This document shows, in pieces, positions 34,870 to 43,938 of a stretch of 64,000 nt of DNA; the stretch's first letter is position 1, and each line of letters starts with the position of its first letter. The stretch is from NCBI GenBank assembly GCA_024860875.1, contig JACPSZ010000017.1, positions 1 to 64,000 of the forward strand, given 5' to 3'. This DNA comes from Nitrososphaerota archaeon. GTDB lineage: Archaea; Thermoproteota; Nitrososphaeria; Nitrososphaerales; UBA57. A program made the position numbers and the translations under genes. The notes below the pieces were generated by a model. The model was given only the letters and a program-made list of their open reading frames with translations. It searched no databases and was not told the origin of the DNA.

Positions 34870-34893
34870 ATGTCTTTAGCATGCTAAAGACAT
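34870..34893. promoter_or_regulatory. 24-bp perfect palindrome overlapping a start codon
   Basis: The core GTCTTTAGCATGCTAAAGAC is extended by AT on the left and AT on the right, making a 24-bp perfect palindrome whose last two bases are the first two of the ATG at 34892. A TATA-like GGTTTATTAG lies just upstream. Placement between TATA and start is that of a repressor operator. Confidence 0.65.
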
Positions 34894-35062
34894 GGGAAAA
34901 GAAAAGTGGAAAATCGTTTCTTGGGAAAGAGAAAAGAAAATTCGAAAGTCTAATGGAAAGACCTACGTTTATCGGTATAGGATAACTGAAGAAAGCCTAG
35001 GGCTAATCAGGATTGAAGAAAATGAGAAGGGTAGGTTGGGTAAGTCAACCCACCCTCTGTAA
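34892..35062 (+). CDS. Small basic protein of unknown function (56 aa)
   Basis: Too short for the ORF track. MGKEKWKIVSWEREKKIRK... ending KGRLGKSTHPL; very rich in Lys, Arg and Glu, with a beta-like middle (KTYVYRYRITEESLGLIRI). Its start codon overlaps a 24-bp palindrome and a TATA-like element is suitably placed, suggesting a tightly regulated, leaderless gene. A small DNA-binding or autoregulatory protein is a guess. Confidence 0.55.
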   Translation: MGKEKWKIVSWEREKKIRKSNGKTYVYRYRITEESLGLIRIEENEKGRLGKSTHPL

Positions 35063-35116
35063 TTATGCAATAATCTCTTCTGGTCAAATATTATATATGC
35101 ACTCAAGCAAATCAGC

Positions 35117-35329
35117 GTGATTATGGGAAGGGTCGATAAGGGCGCACCTTGCTCTGTTCAAGGCTGCAAGAACCAAGCCGAGAGATCAATAAGCAAGAAC
35201 AACATGTCAGGATCAGACCTGAAAATTGGAGGAGAAGGAAGAAGAGTCTACCTCTGCAGAGACCATTACAAGCAGTGGAAGAAGGCTACCAAAGACTCCC
35301 GAAGCTTAGAAAGGGCAAGGTTTGGTTAG
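35117..35329 (+). CDS. Small zinc-binding protein next to thrS (70 aa)
   Basis: APCSVQGCKNQAERS (C-x4-C) and RVYLCRDHYKQWKKA (C-x2-H) form a likely zinc site; the C-terminus SLERARFG is charged. TATA-like ATATTATATATG lies about 25 bp upstream of GTG 35117/ATG 35123, fitting a leaderless transcript. It ends 7 bp before thrS and is probably cotranscribed. Function unknown. Confidence 0.75.
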   Translation: MIMGRVDKGAPCSVQGCKNQAERSISKNNMSGSDLKIGGEGRRVYLCRDHYKQWKKATKDSRSLERARFG

Positions 35330-35336
35330 CTGCTAG

Positions 35337-37190
35337 ATGAAAATCCTCCAGCTGCACTCGGATTTCATAGAGTACAAACCGGTAAAGAAGGAGATAGAGG
35401 CTGCTGAGGATGCAAAGACAGATGCGGTAAGAATTGATGATGCACTTGTACTTCTTATTAGTGCAGAAGAGGGGGACGATAATTCAGTTCTGAACAGAGC
35501 TGTTGCAGAGCTTAAAGATTCCATTGCAAAACTCAAGGCTACGAAAGTTGTAATTTATCCGTATGCACATCTGAGCAGCAAACTTGCCCATCCAAATAAC
35601 GCACTAAAACTGCTGAAGCAGTTTGAATCGCTATGCGTTGAGCAGGGTATAGACGTACATAGAGCGCCATTCGGCTGGAACAAAGAATTTGCTATAAAAG
35701 TCAAAGGCCATCCCCTTGCAGAGTTATCAAGAAATTATGCGGCTGGAGAAAAAGTCGAAGACACAAGCCAAGCGCTAAAAGCCGAAGAAAAATTACACTC
35801 ATACTGGTACATTCTGACTCCGAATGGAGAATTGGTAGACTTCAAACAGTTCAACTTCTCACAGCACAAGCAATTAAAACTGCTTGCAGATTATGAAATC
35901 GAAAAATCGAGGGCTGTCCATCAAGCTCCTCCTCATGTAGAATTAATGAAGAGGCTCCAAATTGCAGACTACGAAGCAGGATCAGATCCAGGAAACATGC
36001 GCTACTACCCGAAGGGAAGATTGATAAAATCTTTGATCGAGCAATACGTCACTCAAAGGGTAAAGGAATACGGGGGCATTGAAGTCGAAACTCCAATAAT
36101 GTACGACTCGAATCATCCAAGCTTGGCAGACTATCTCAATAGATTTCCAGCAAGGCAATACAGAATCAAGTCAGAGGAGAAAGATCTCTTCCTCAGGTTC
36201 TCGGCATGCTTCGGGCAATTTTTGATGGTCAAGGATGCCCAATTCTCGTACAAACAATTACCTTTGAGAATTTATGAATTGACGCGCTACAGCTTCAGAA
36301 GAGAGAAGAGCGGTGAACTAGTCGGATTAAGAAGACTTAGAGCTTTTACTATGCCAGACTGCCATGCAATGTGCGCAGATCTAGAACAGGCAAAGAGCGA
36401 AGCCGAAGTCAGATTCAACCTCTCACAGAGCGTCCTGCAGGAGTTAGGGATTTCAAAGGATGATTACGAATTCGCTATAAGGTTCACGGACGACTTCTAC
36501 AAAGAGAACAAAGATTTCGTTCATTCATTGGTGAAGAGTTTTGGGAAACCAGCTCTAGTTGAAATGTGGAAGGAGCGCTTCTTCTACTTCACTTTCAAGT
36601 GGGAGTTCAACTTTGTAGACAATTTAGGTAAAGCCTCAGCATTATCAACAGATCAAATAGATGTTGAGAATGCTCATAGATACGGCATAACTTACGTCGA
36701 TCCACAGGGGAAGAAGAAAGAGCCGATAATACTGCACAACTCTCCCAGCGGGGCAGTCGAAAGAGTGATCTATGCTCTCCTCGAAAAGGCCGCAAGAAAT
36801 CAGCAACAAGGGAAGGTAGCTACCCTTCCCTTCTGGATGTGTGCAACTCAAGTCCGCCTGGTACCTTTGAACGACGGATTTCTCAACAGATCAATTGAAA
36901 GTGCTAAGGCGTTTGAGCAGAATAAGATAAGAGCAGACATTGATGACAGAGACGAATCTGTTGCAAAGAAGGTCAGAGATGCCGAGAAGGAATGGATACC
37001 TTTGATCATAGTGATAGGACAGAAGGAGGTCGAAAGTGGAAAATTCCAAGCCAGAGATAGGTTTCAGGGAAAGATGGTCGAATTCACTTTAGACTCTTTG
37101 ATTGCAGAATGCCAGAAAATGATTGTAGGAAAGCCGTACGCAACGCTCCCGCTTCCGAAGATGGTTTCTTTAAGACCGCTATTCGCCTAA
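35337..37190 (+). CDS. thrS: Threonyl-tRNA synthetase, archaeal type
   Basis: 617 residues. The N-terminal 140 residues (MKILQLHSDFIEYKPV..., IYPYAHLSSKLAHP) are the archaeal D-aminoacyl-tRNA-deacylase-like editing domain. The class-II catalytic core has motif 2 (YELTRYSFRREKSGEL), zinc-site candidates (RAFTMPDCHAMC) and motif 3 (GAVERVIYALLE); the C-terminal anticodon-binding domain ends the protein. It charges tRNA-Thr. Confidence 0.96.
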   Translation: MKILQLHSDFIEYKPVKKEIEAAEDAKTDAVRIDDALVLLISAEEGDDNSVLNRAVAELKDSIAKLKATKVVIYPYAHLSSKLAHPNNALKLLKQFESLCVEQGIDVHRAPFGWNKEFAIKVKGHPLAELSRNYAAGEKVEDTSQALKAEEKLHSYWYILTPNGELVDFKQFNFSQHKQLKLLADYEIEKSRAVHQAPPHVELMKRLQIADYEAGSDPGNMRYYPKGRLIKSLIEQYVTQRVKEYGGIEVETPIMYDSNHPSLADYLNRFPARQYRIKSEEKDLFLRFSACFGQFLMVKDAQFSYKQLPLRIYELTRYSFRREKSGELVGLRRLRAFTMPDCHAMCADLEQAKSEAEVRFNLSQSVLQELGISKDDYEFAIRFTDDFYKENKDFVHSLVKSFGKPALVEMWKERFFYFTFKWEFNFVDNLGKASALSTDQIDVENAHRYGITYVDPQGKKKEPIILHNSPSGAVERVIYALLEKAARNQQQGKVATLPFWMCATQVRLVPLNDGFLNRSIESAKAFEQNKIRADIDDRDESVAKKVRDAEKEWIPLIIVIGQKEVESGKFQARDRFQGKMVEFTLDSLIAECQKMIVGKPYATLPLPKMVSLRPLFA

Positions 37191-37226
37191 CCTCATTTTT
37201 AAGCACGAAATTTTAGGGGAAGTAAG

Positions 37227-38300
37227 ATGAAGGATCTAGCTAAGAAACATCATATCATGGGAAACATAGAGCCCATGAGACTTCCCAAGAATTCCTCAAT
37301 AATCGATTTAGTCAGAGCTTATGAAAAATCTACCTCTTACAATTCGAGGAGGCTTGCAGAGGCGTGTAGGATTCTCGATGCCATGATAGATGAAGATGCG
37401 ACGATATGCGTCACTCTTGCAGGGGCCATGATACCTGCAGGGATGGGAGGTTTGCTAAATTCGATGATGGAGGCTGGCTTCATAGATTTTATGGTAGCGA
37501 CTGGAGCCAATTTGTACCATGATCTGCATTTTGCCTTGGGGATGCCTGTCTACAAGGGCGATTTCAGGGCTGATGATGCCAAACTGCTGGAAGATGGATT
37601 AGTTAGAATTTATGACATTTATGTGCCTATGGATGCACTGCTTGAAACTGACAAATTCGTTCAAGGCATTTTCAAATCTTTCGACCCTTCAAAGCCTACG
37701 ACAACATCTGTAGTACATAATACCATAGGCAAAACTGTGCTAAAAAAGGGAAAGTACCCTGAAAAGTCCGTGCTTGCAACAGCGGCAAAGTATGATGTTC
37801 CGATATTCTCCTCTTCACCGGGAGATTCCTCGATAGGGATGAACCTTGCAGCCCTAAAAATACAGAAGAAGGGGGTCACAGTAGATCCCGACCTTGACGT
37901 TTTAGAATCTACAAGCATCGTCATGAGTTCTAAGAAAAATGGAGTAGTAATTGTTGGAGGGGGCTCTCCAAAGAACTTCTACATGCAGACGCAACCAATG
38001 CTGTCGCAGATTTTCAATATCAACAAAGGAGGGCACGATTACGTCGTGCAGATAACCGCTGATTATCCTCAATATGGAGGATTATCAGGTGCAACTCCAG
38101 AAGAAGCGGTTTCGTGGGGCAAAGTTGTCCCGCATGCCCTGAGCAATGTAGTAGTAATCTATTCTGATGCTACTCTAGTTCTTCCAACATTGTTCGGCTA
38201 CGCTCTGGCAAGCCATACGAAAAGGAAACCCAGACGTCTTTTTGCAAAGAGAATTGAACTCGTTGAAGAGTTGCGGAAGGCTGCCCGGAAAAAGAACTAG
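37227..38300 (+). CDS. dys: Deoxyhypusine synthase
   Basis: 357 residues. TICVTLAGAMIPAGMGGLLNS, SSPGDSSIGMN and GGLSGATPEEAVSWGKV are family motifs; the last contains the active-site lysine (W-G-K). It transfers aminobutyl from spermidine to a lysine of aIF5A. It overlaps the 3' end of polB by 4 bp on the opposite strand. Confidence 0.95.
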   Translation: MKDLAKKHHIMGNIEPMRLPKNSSIIDLVRAYEKSTSYNSRRLAEACRILDAMIDEDATICVTLAGAMIPAGMGGLLNSMMEAGFIDFMVATGANLYHDLHFALGMPVYKGDFRADDAKLLEDGLVRIYDIYVPMDALLETDKFVQGIFKSFDPSKPTTTSVVHNTIGKTVLKKGKYPEKSVLATAAKYDVPIFSSSPGDSSIGMNLAALKIQKKGVTVDPDLDVLESTSIVMSSKKNGVVIVGGGSPKNFYMQTQPMLSQIFNINKGGHDYVVQITADYPQYGGLSGATPEEAVSWGKVVPHALSNVVVIYSDATLVLPTLFGYALASHTKRKPRRLFAKRIELVEELRKAARKKN

Positions 38301-40867
38301 TTTCCTCCGCCCCAAAATATTTCGTCCAAAGTTCTTGCACCGAGAATCTCGTCAAAGTCATAGCCCAGAGCGTCGAGCAATTGATCGAAGGTGCTACGCA
38401 TATACTCCATGTACTTGTCTGTATCGACTTCTTCCTTCTTTGCCAGACCTAAAGGTTTCACACCATCTTTATCCCGAGTCTTGATAAAAGAAACTACCTC
38501 GCCTGCCTTTACTTCCTTGATCTTCTTGTCCCTGAGCTGCTTTGCAGCTTTTACGTGCTGAGGTGCTGTGCCTTTGTAATCTTCAATATCCTTCCCCATC
38601 ATGACTTCGAATGCGAGCTGATCGAGTGGTATTTCTTTGGCCCTCAGTGCATTTGCTCTCTTCCTGACATCTTCGCGAATATCCTCTCTGGCCTTCTCGA
38701 AGTCGTTTGGAGACGAAACCATGCTGAGAATTTCAACTGCCTTGTAGAAAGAATCTTTGATAAATTGAGGTATGTGACTCTTCTTCCCCGTCAGACCTTT
38801 GATGTCCACTGTTCCATCTGCCTTTACGCCCAGATAGTTCTTCTTCCTCGAAGAAAACGCTACGTATCTGTACATTTTGTCAAGGTCTAATTCAATTCCA
38901 AGTTTCTCTGAAGACCAGTCAGTTATCTCCTTGATCTGCTCTTGACTTGGGGCTTTGAGGAATAATGAGTCAGTATCTCCATAGACGACTTCTATGCCCA
39001 GTTCCTTGCACCTGTTTATCGTTGCGGAAATTATGTTTCGGCCCAATGCTGCTGTAGCGTCCGCAACTGGCAAACAGTAGAGGGGGAATATCTCCGCGCC
39101 CATTACACCGTAGCTTGCATTCAGAATGACCTTGAGCGCTTGCGAAACGACATTGTACAAATCCTTCTGCTCTTGTGTGAGAGTTGGGTTCTTTGAAATG
39201 GGCTTATAGTAATTGACCCTCAGGTCACGCAAAGAGCCTATGAGCAGAGAAGTTATCCCTCTCCTCTTCCTGCAGACCCAGTACTCCGTCCCTGCTATCG
39301 TGTTACTCTTGCACTCTTCGTGGACACATCTAACAGTTTCGTAAGAAAGGTTGTTGACCTTGATGATGCTTGGATACAGGCTGGCGAAGTCTAGCACTGC
39401 AACATTGAAGTGCACTCCAGTTTGAGGCTCAACGACCATTCCGCCCTTGTACTTCTTGCCCTTGATGACTGCCTCGGTTGGGGCTCCTCCAACTTCCTCA
39501 AGGTCTTCCTTGCGGGGAATAAGAGCATTCATTCTTCTGTGCTCGAAGTAGATCATGCTGCGAATCCAATTTGACACTCCGATTCTCGAAACGTCGTCTA
39601 TAGGCATTTTTGCAACCCTTGCAATGACGAGCAAGATTTTCATCAGCACGTCTTGAGAGAAACTCGTTAGATTGTATGTAATCCATGAGTCGTTGTAGCA
39701 GTAGTTTGCAAGTTCGTACATGGGAAGATCGCCTATGAAACCGTCGTACTCTATCTTCGACATTCCGAGCAGTCCTTCTGCAACGCCGTTCAGAGTGTGC
39801 TCGGAATACTTGTTCCCGAATGCGTAAATCTGGAGAGATCTGTTGATGAAGGTCTTGTAGAGGTCTATATGCACACCTTTTTTGAGCAAGGCCCAGTCCC
39901 TGCCCATCTCTATCGGAATCTCTTCGTCAGTGAGCCCAAGGTTCTTGGCCCTGTTCATAAGATACTGGAGGTCGAACTCGTCTCCGTTGAACGTTACAAC
40001 AAAAGGATACTCGTTCATTCTTGCAAAAATTGCTTCGATCATGTCCCTCTCGTCGTCGAAAAAGCGTATGCTGATTTCAGGGGGGAGGACATTCTTACCT
40101 TCTTTGACTTCGTTCCTCCTCAGCACCAGAACTTCCTTCAAGCCGTCGCTCGACACTAGAGAGGTAGCAATGACTCTGTGCTCTGCAGTTGCTGGGTCAG
40201 GCAACCTGTTCTCTTCAGGAGGGACGACCTCAATGTCCAAAGCGATGCGCTTTATGTCGGGAAGAGGCTGATTCAATAAACGGGTCCACTCCATAATCTT
40301 TGCAGCGGAATCAGGATCGGCTCTCTCCAGAGTCTTCTTCAGTGCCTCACTAACGTTGGCAGGAATTTCGAAGTCTACAGGAATTATTTTCGAGTCCTGT
40401 ATCCTGTAAAATGCCCCAGGCACTAGACCGGAATCGTAATCATAGAGGAAGTTTTCGTAGTATTTGATGTCGGATTCCCATGTAGTCGCCATGCTCCGGA
40501 TGTTTTCTCCTCCAGACCCTCCTATTGCCAGAGGGTTGCTGGCAATGATCTTAGCAACGGTAACCTTTTTGTCCCTCCTAAGATCTAGTTTTTCTACATC
40601 TTTTATGCCGATTACGTCTTTCCTGCTACGCAGCTCCTTAAAAATGTCAAGCGAAGCTTTGTCCCTTCGGATCAGGCAGTAGGGCTTATGATCAGTATTA
40701 TCTTCCCACAGGTAGATCTTCTGCTCCTTCGGCTCGTAAAACTTCAAGACCGCTTTCTTTTTGTCCCCGTTGTAGGTTGCTGACACAAGCACAGAATCAG
40801 AAAGGTTCTCGACGCTTTGATCTAAAGGCGTCCTGCCGACAAGCAAAGATTGTTTATTAACTGACAA
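38297..40867 (-). CDS. polB: Family-B DNA polymerase
   Basis: 856 residues. Proofreading motifs are present: ALDIEVVPPE (Exo I), VTFNGDEFDLQYL (Exo II) and YCYNDSWITY (Exo III). Polymerase motifs follow: LDFASLYPSIIK (A), KVILNASYGVMGAE (B) and VVYGDTDSLFLK (C). No intein is seen at these sites. It should be a replicative or repair polymerase. The C-terminus ends TLDEIFWGGGN, without an obvious PIP box. Confidence 0.97.
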   Translation of the reverse strand: MSVNKQSLLVGRTPLDQSVENLSDSVLVSATYNGDKKKAVLKFYEPKEQKIYLWEDNTDHKPYCLIRRDKASLDIFKELRSRKDVIGIKDVEKLDLRRDKKVTVAKIIASNPLAIGGSGGENIRSMATTWESDIKYYENFLYDYDSGLVPGAFYRIQDSKIIPVDFEIPANVSEALKKTLERADPDSAAKIMEWTRLLNQPLPDIKRIALDIEVVPPEENRLPDPATAEHRVIATSLVSSDGLKEVLVLRRNEVKEGKNVLPPEISIRFFDDERDMIEAIFARMNEYPFVVTFNGDEFDLQYLMNRAKNLGLTDEEIPIEMGRDWALLKKGVHIDLYKTFINRSLQIYAFGNKYSEHTLNGVAEGLLGMSKIEYDGFIGDLPMYELANYCYNDSWITYNLTSFSQDVLMKILLVIARVAKMPIDDVSRIGVSNWIRSMIYFEHRRMNALIPRKEDLEEVGGAPTEAVIKGKKYKGGMVVEPQTGVHFNVAVLDFASLYPSIIKVNNLSYETVRCVHEECKSNTIAGTEYWVCRKRRGITSLLIGSLRDLRVNYYKPISKNPTLTQEQKDLYNVVSQALKVILNASYGVMGAEIFPLYCLPVADATAALGRNIISATINRCKELGIEVVYGDTDSLFLKAPSQEQIKEITDWSSEKLGIELDLDKMYRYVAFSSRKKNYLGVKADGTVDIKGLTGKKSHIPQFIKDSFYKAVEILSMVSSPNDFEKAREDIREDVRKRANALRAKEIPLDQLAFEVMMGKDIEDYKGTAPQHVKAAKQLRDKKIKEVKAGEVVSFIKTRDKDGVKPLGLAKKEEVDTDKYMEYMRSTFDQLLDALGYDFDEILGARTLDEIFWGGGN

Positions 40868-41068
40868 GGCTCCACCCGCTAACCGATCTTCAGAATATAA
40901 ATTGGAAGGCTCGTCCCTTACATTCTGAGCTGCTGTACAATACAGGAAAAATTCTGTAGAAAGATGATTTTTTGAAATTTAGAGTTAGAATGAAACCGAA
41001 AAGGCTAAAATTTTGTTCTGCTTATCTTCCATGCAGCAGGAATGGGCTATTAGGTATGAAAGATCCGG
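40868..41068. other. Intergenic region upstream of polB, no gene seen
   Basis: About 200 bp between divergent polB and a small hypothetical gene. AGAATATAAATTGG (about 40892-40905) is a possible TATA region for polB read leftward. Otherwise nothing recognised. Confidence 0.3.
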
Positions 41069-41608
41069 GTGAGTATTTTGGTTGAAACTAAAAGGTTAAT
41101 CGTTATTGGAGGGATAATAGCGGTCATTGCAGCGGCCGTAGTAGCCAGTCGTGAAGGAATTGGCCCTAATTTATCGGGGCTCCCCGAATACAAGATTCTA
41201 AGCCTTGACAAGAATGTTTCGGCGCTCTATGATCAAGAGGGAAATCTTTGGGACAAGTGGGGTGCTGGAGAGATAAATGCGACAGAATTTTCGCTGAAGT
41301 CGCAACTTTCAATTGGCGAATTGAACAGGTATGCAGAGCAGATAGACCCCGAAAAGGTTCCTGAGGAATGGAAGGAGACATATAGTAATTACAAGTCCTA
41401 CATTCTTATTCTTCGCGATGCTTTTCAAAAGTCGCATGAATTCGCAGTTCTAAAGGAGAGGGGTAACCTGACAGATGTTGAAGAATATTACAGGCAACAA
41501 GAAATATCTGCAATGTTTCAACAAGCTTCCGAAACTCTGCAGGCTTCCAAGTCAGCATGGCCTGTCGCCGCCAGACAGAATGTGCCAGGATTTAGAGGGT
41601 TTCCATGA
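41069..41608 (+). CDS. Hypothetical anchored protein with helical extracytoplasmic domain
   Basis: 179 residues from GTG. One N-terminal hydrophobic helix (about 10-28, LIVIGGIIAVIAAAVVA) precedes a charged, mostly helical region (40-160) without cysteines. No known family. It sits between polB and the quinoprotein region, transcribed convergently with the first dehydrogenase gene. Confidence 0.55.
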   Translation: MSILVETKRLIVIGGIIAVIAAAVVASREGIGPNLSGLPEYKILSLDKNVSALYDQEGNLWDKWGAGEINATEFSLKSQLSIGELNRYAEQIDPEKVPEEWKETYSNYKSYILILRDAFQKSHEFAVLKERGNLTDVEEYYRQQEISAMFQQASETLQASKSAWPVAARQNVPGFRGFP

Positions 41609-41655
41609 TCTATCTTCAGGCTTGTCCAGATAATTCTTCAGGAACTTATCCTAAA

Positions 41656-41748
41656 TGCATGATCTTAACTGCAATAACTGCGGCACGGATGGACTTGCCC
41701 CGGTAAGCAGAAGCGATATGCAGATGCCCAGAGTCAGGTTCAGGTAAA
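41656..41748 (+). CDS. Possible micro-ORF with one CxxC (30 aa)
   Basis: MHDLNCNNCGTDGLAPVSRS... ending VRFR. One CxxC pair only; it may be a relic of a zinc ribbon or chance. Located in the convergent gap before the quinoprotein gene. Confidence 0.2.
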
Positions 41749-41774
41749 GATCAGCAACCCAAAAAAGACTAATT

Positions 41775-43850
41775 TTATTTCTTCCTTTTGGCTTTGACTT
41801 TTTTCTTTTTGCTTCTTCGCGTTAAGATGCCTGCAATCAGAACCACTGCAACGGCAACGCCTAACCCAGCATAGGCAAACTGGCCCATGAATTGTATTGG
41901 AGAGGTACTTTCGGGAATATCTTCGTATGGTTCTATTTGCAAGTTGTCGGGCAGGCCGTATGCCATTATTGCCCCGGGAGTATTCGAACCGAAGCCCTGC
42001 TGGTTCACGATGTTCTGGAAGTAGGCGTGCCCTCCAATAATCCTGAAGAGCTTCATCTTGCCGTCTGAATCTGCACCTATCGTTGGCTGAACAAGCGTAG
42101 AAGAGCCTAAGCTCTGCTCGTACATAATATTGCCGTTGTCTGCATTTAGAGCCCTCTGAATCCCATCTGGAGCAGAGAACCATACCAAGCCTCCGCTGAC
42201 CATTACTCCTCCCCTGAACGGGAAGCCGTCAACGAAATACTTCCATTTTAGAGAGCCGTCATCAATATTGTAAGCATTAATCGTGTAATTGATCTTGGGG
42301 ACAAAAGGTCTGTCGGGAAGGCTCGCCCTCCCTCCAAGAGCATTGCCCCTAAGATCAGCATTTGTAACCAGGTTCCATCCCGGCGCGTTGTAGGTTGCAA
42401 AGTAGACAATGTTCCGTATGGGATCATAGGCTATGTCGGACTCCAAGCATCCAGTCAGGTTGCAGTTCATCCAGAACGGCTCTGATTTGGGGTAGTTGAC
42501 CCATGGCCTTGTCATGTCTTCTCTGTTCCTGGGGTTCAATAATTGGGCATTCTGTGTCCTCTTTATGTCTGGAGACTCTAAAACATGGTAGGCCTCGCCC
42601 GTCGCAGCGTCAAAGACATACACGATCCCGTTCTTGCAGCCTTTTATCACAACGTTCCTGTTCTGACCCTTTACCCTAGCATTTGCCAAGATGGTATTCC
42701 AGCCGCAGTCGTAGTCCCAGAGATTCCTTGCAGTAGTCTGATGGGACCAGATGAGTTCCCCTGTTTTTGCATTGAGAGCTATTACGGATGAACTGAAAAG
42801 CCTGAAACCCGGAGAATGTGTCGCATTCAGGTTTGGACCCGGTTGAGCGGTTCCGAAATAGTATATTCCAGTTTCTTCATCAATGACCCTCTGGCCCCAG
42901 ACATTGCTTATACCTGAATTGAAGCGCATTTTATCCCAGTCGTTTCTGAGCAAATCTTGATCTAATTCGCAGGATTTGATCCTTTGTATCCATATCTTGT
43001 CGCAGTTATCAACGAGCCATTGGCCCCATACCTGCTTCTCTCTCTCAAATTCTGGTCTACATGTTGCAGAATCTCCGCACGGAGGAGCGTAGAAGAACCT
43101 CCACAACACTTTGCCAGTTTCAGCGTCCATCCCCTGCTCGTAAGCCCTCCCACCCCACGTACCCTCCGATGCTCCACCGACGCCCCAGATGACTACGTTC
43201 TCCTTCTTGTATAATGAGGGAGGATGCGCACCTCCTCCAGCGTAGTAGCCAGAATTGGTTGGTATACCAAAACCGCGTACGCTATTGAGTGGAATTTCTT
43301 TGCACAGGTCTTCGTACGTTCTAGCTACGCTCCCAGTCTTTGCATCAAGTACCGTAATCTTGCATCCAAAATCGTTGAGCCATATCTTTCCATCTATGTA
43401 GTAAATCCCATGAGTATGGCCCAGTGCATAGGCTGCAAGAAGGGGATACGAGTTCTCTATATTTCTGCTGTCGAAGTTGGTTACATGCCTCCAGATTTCC
43501 TTGCCAGTCTTTGCATCCAGCGCTATTACCATCTTGCTGTTCAGAACTATGTACACAATACCATCAACCACAAGAGGAGGGGACATGCTACCCTCAGCAA
43601 TTGAAGGAAATCCTAATAGCTGCGCTCCCTGCTGCGAAACTGGCAGAACCTGGTAAGTCCATTTCAGTTCTAAGGACTGCACATTGCGCTTGTTGATCTG
43701 AGTCTGAGGATTGTAGTTAGTACCAAAAGCGTCATGGTTGATATATTCCCAGTTCCTCTGCTCCCTCGGCAGCTGCTGAGCTTCCAGTTGCCCAGTTGAT
43801 AGAAGCATTCCTATTGTAAAGAGAGAGATAAAATACTTTGAAAAATGCAT
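41775..43850 (-). CDS. PQQ-dependent quinoprotein dehydrogenase, C-terminally membrane-anchored (intact)
   Basis: 691 residues: signal peptide (about 1-24), an eight-bladed propeller with repeated ALDAKTGKEIWRH-type tryptophan-docking motifs, and a C-terminal helix (about 655-675) with a long basic tail (RRSKKKKVKAKRKK). Thus it is an exported protein tethered to the outside of the membrane. TARNLWDYDCGWN gives the W-D-x-D pair that in XoxF-type enzymes holds the catalytic Asp and an extra metal-ligand Asp linked to lanthanides. No adjacent CC disulfide as in MxaF is present in the N-terminal region. Probable alcohol/sugar dehydrogenase; substrate unknown. Confidence 0.88.
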   Translation of the reverse strand: MHFSKYFISLFTIGMLLSTGQLEAQQLPREQRNWEYINHDAFGTNYNPQTQINKRNVQSLELKWTYQVLPVSQQGAQLLGFPSIAEGSMSPPLVVDGIVYIVLNSKMVIALDAKTGKEIWRHVTNFDSRNIENSYPLLAAYALGHTHGIYYIDGKIWLNDFGCKITVLDAKTGSVARTYEDLCKEIPLNSVRGFGIPTNSGYYAGGGAHPPSLYKKENVVIWGVGGASEGTWGGRAYEQGMDAETGKVLWRFFYAPPCGDSATCRPEFEREKQVWGQWLVDNCDKIWIQRIKSCELDQDLLRNDWDKMRFNSGISNVWGQRVIDEETGIYYFGTAQPGPNLNATHSPGFRLFSSSVIALNAKTGELIWSHQTTARNLWDYDCGWNTILANARVKGQNRNVVIKGCKNGIVYVFDAATGEAYHVLESPDIKRTQNAQLLNPRNREDMTRPWVNYPKSEPFWMNCNLTGCLESDIAYDPIRNIVYFATYNAPGWNLVTNADLRGNALGGRASLPDRPFVPKINYTINAYNIDDGSLKWKYFVDGFPFRGGVMVSGGLVWFSAPDGIQRALNADNGNIMYEQSLGSSTLVQPTIGADSDGKMKLFRIIGGHAYFQNIVNQQGFGSNTPGAIMAYGLPDNLQIEPYEDIPESTSPIQFMGQFAYAGLGVAVAVVLIAGILTRRSKKKKVKAKRKK

Positions 43851-43938
43851 CTGGGTATTTGTGTAGAATAGGATAAGGTGGTTTTATGTCTTTAAAAAAG
43901 AAAAATGTATGGTTGCCCTCTTGAGGCAACCTATTGCT

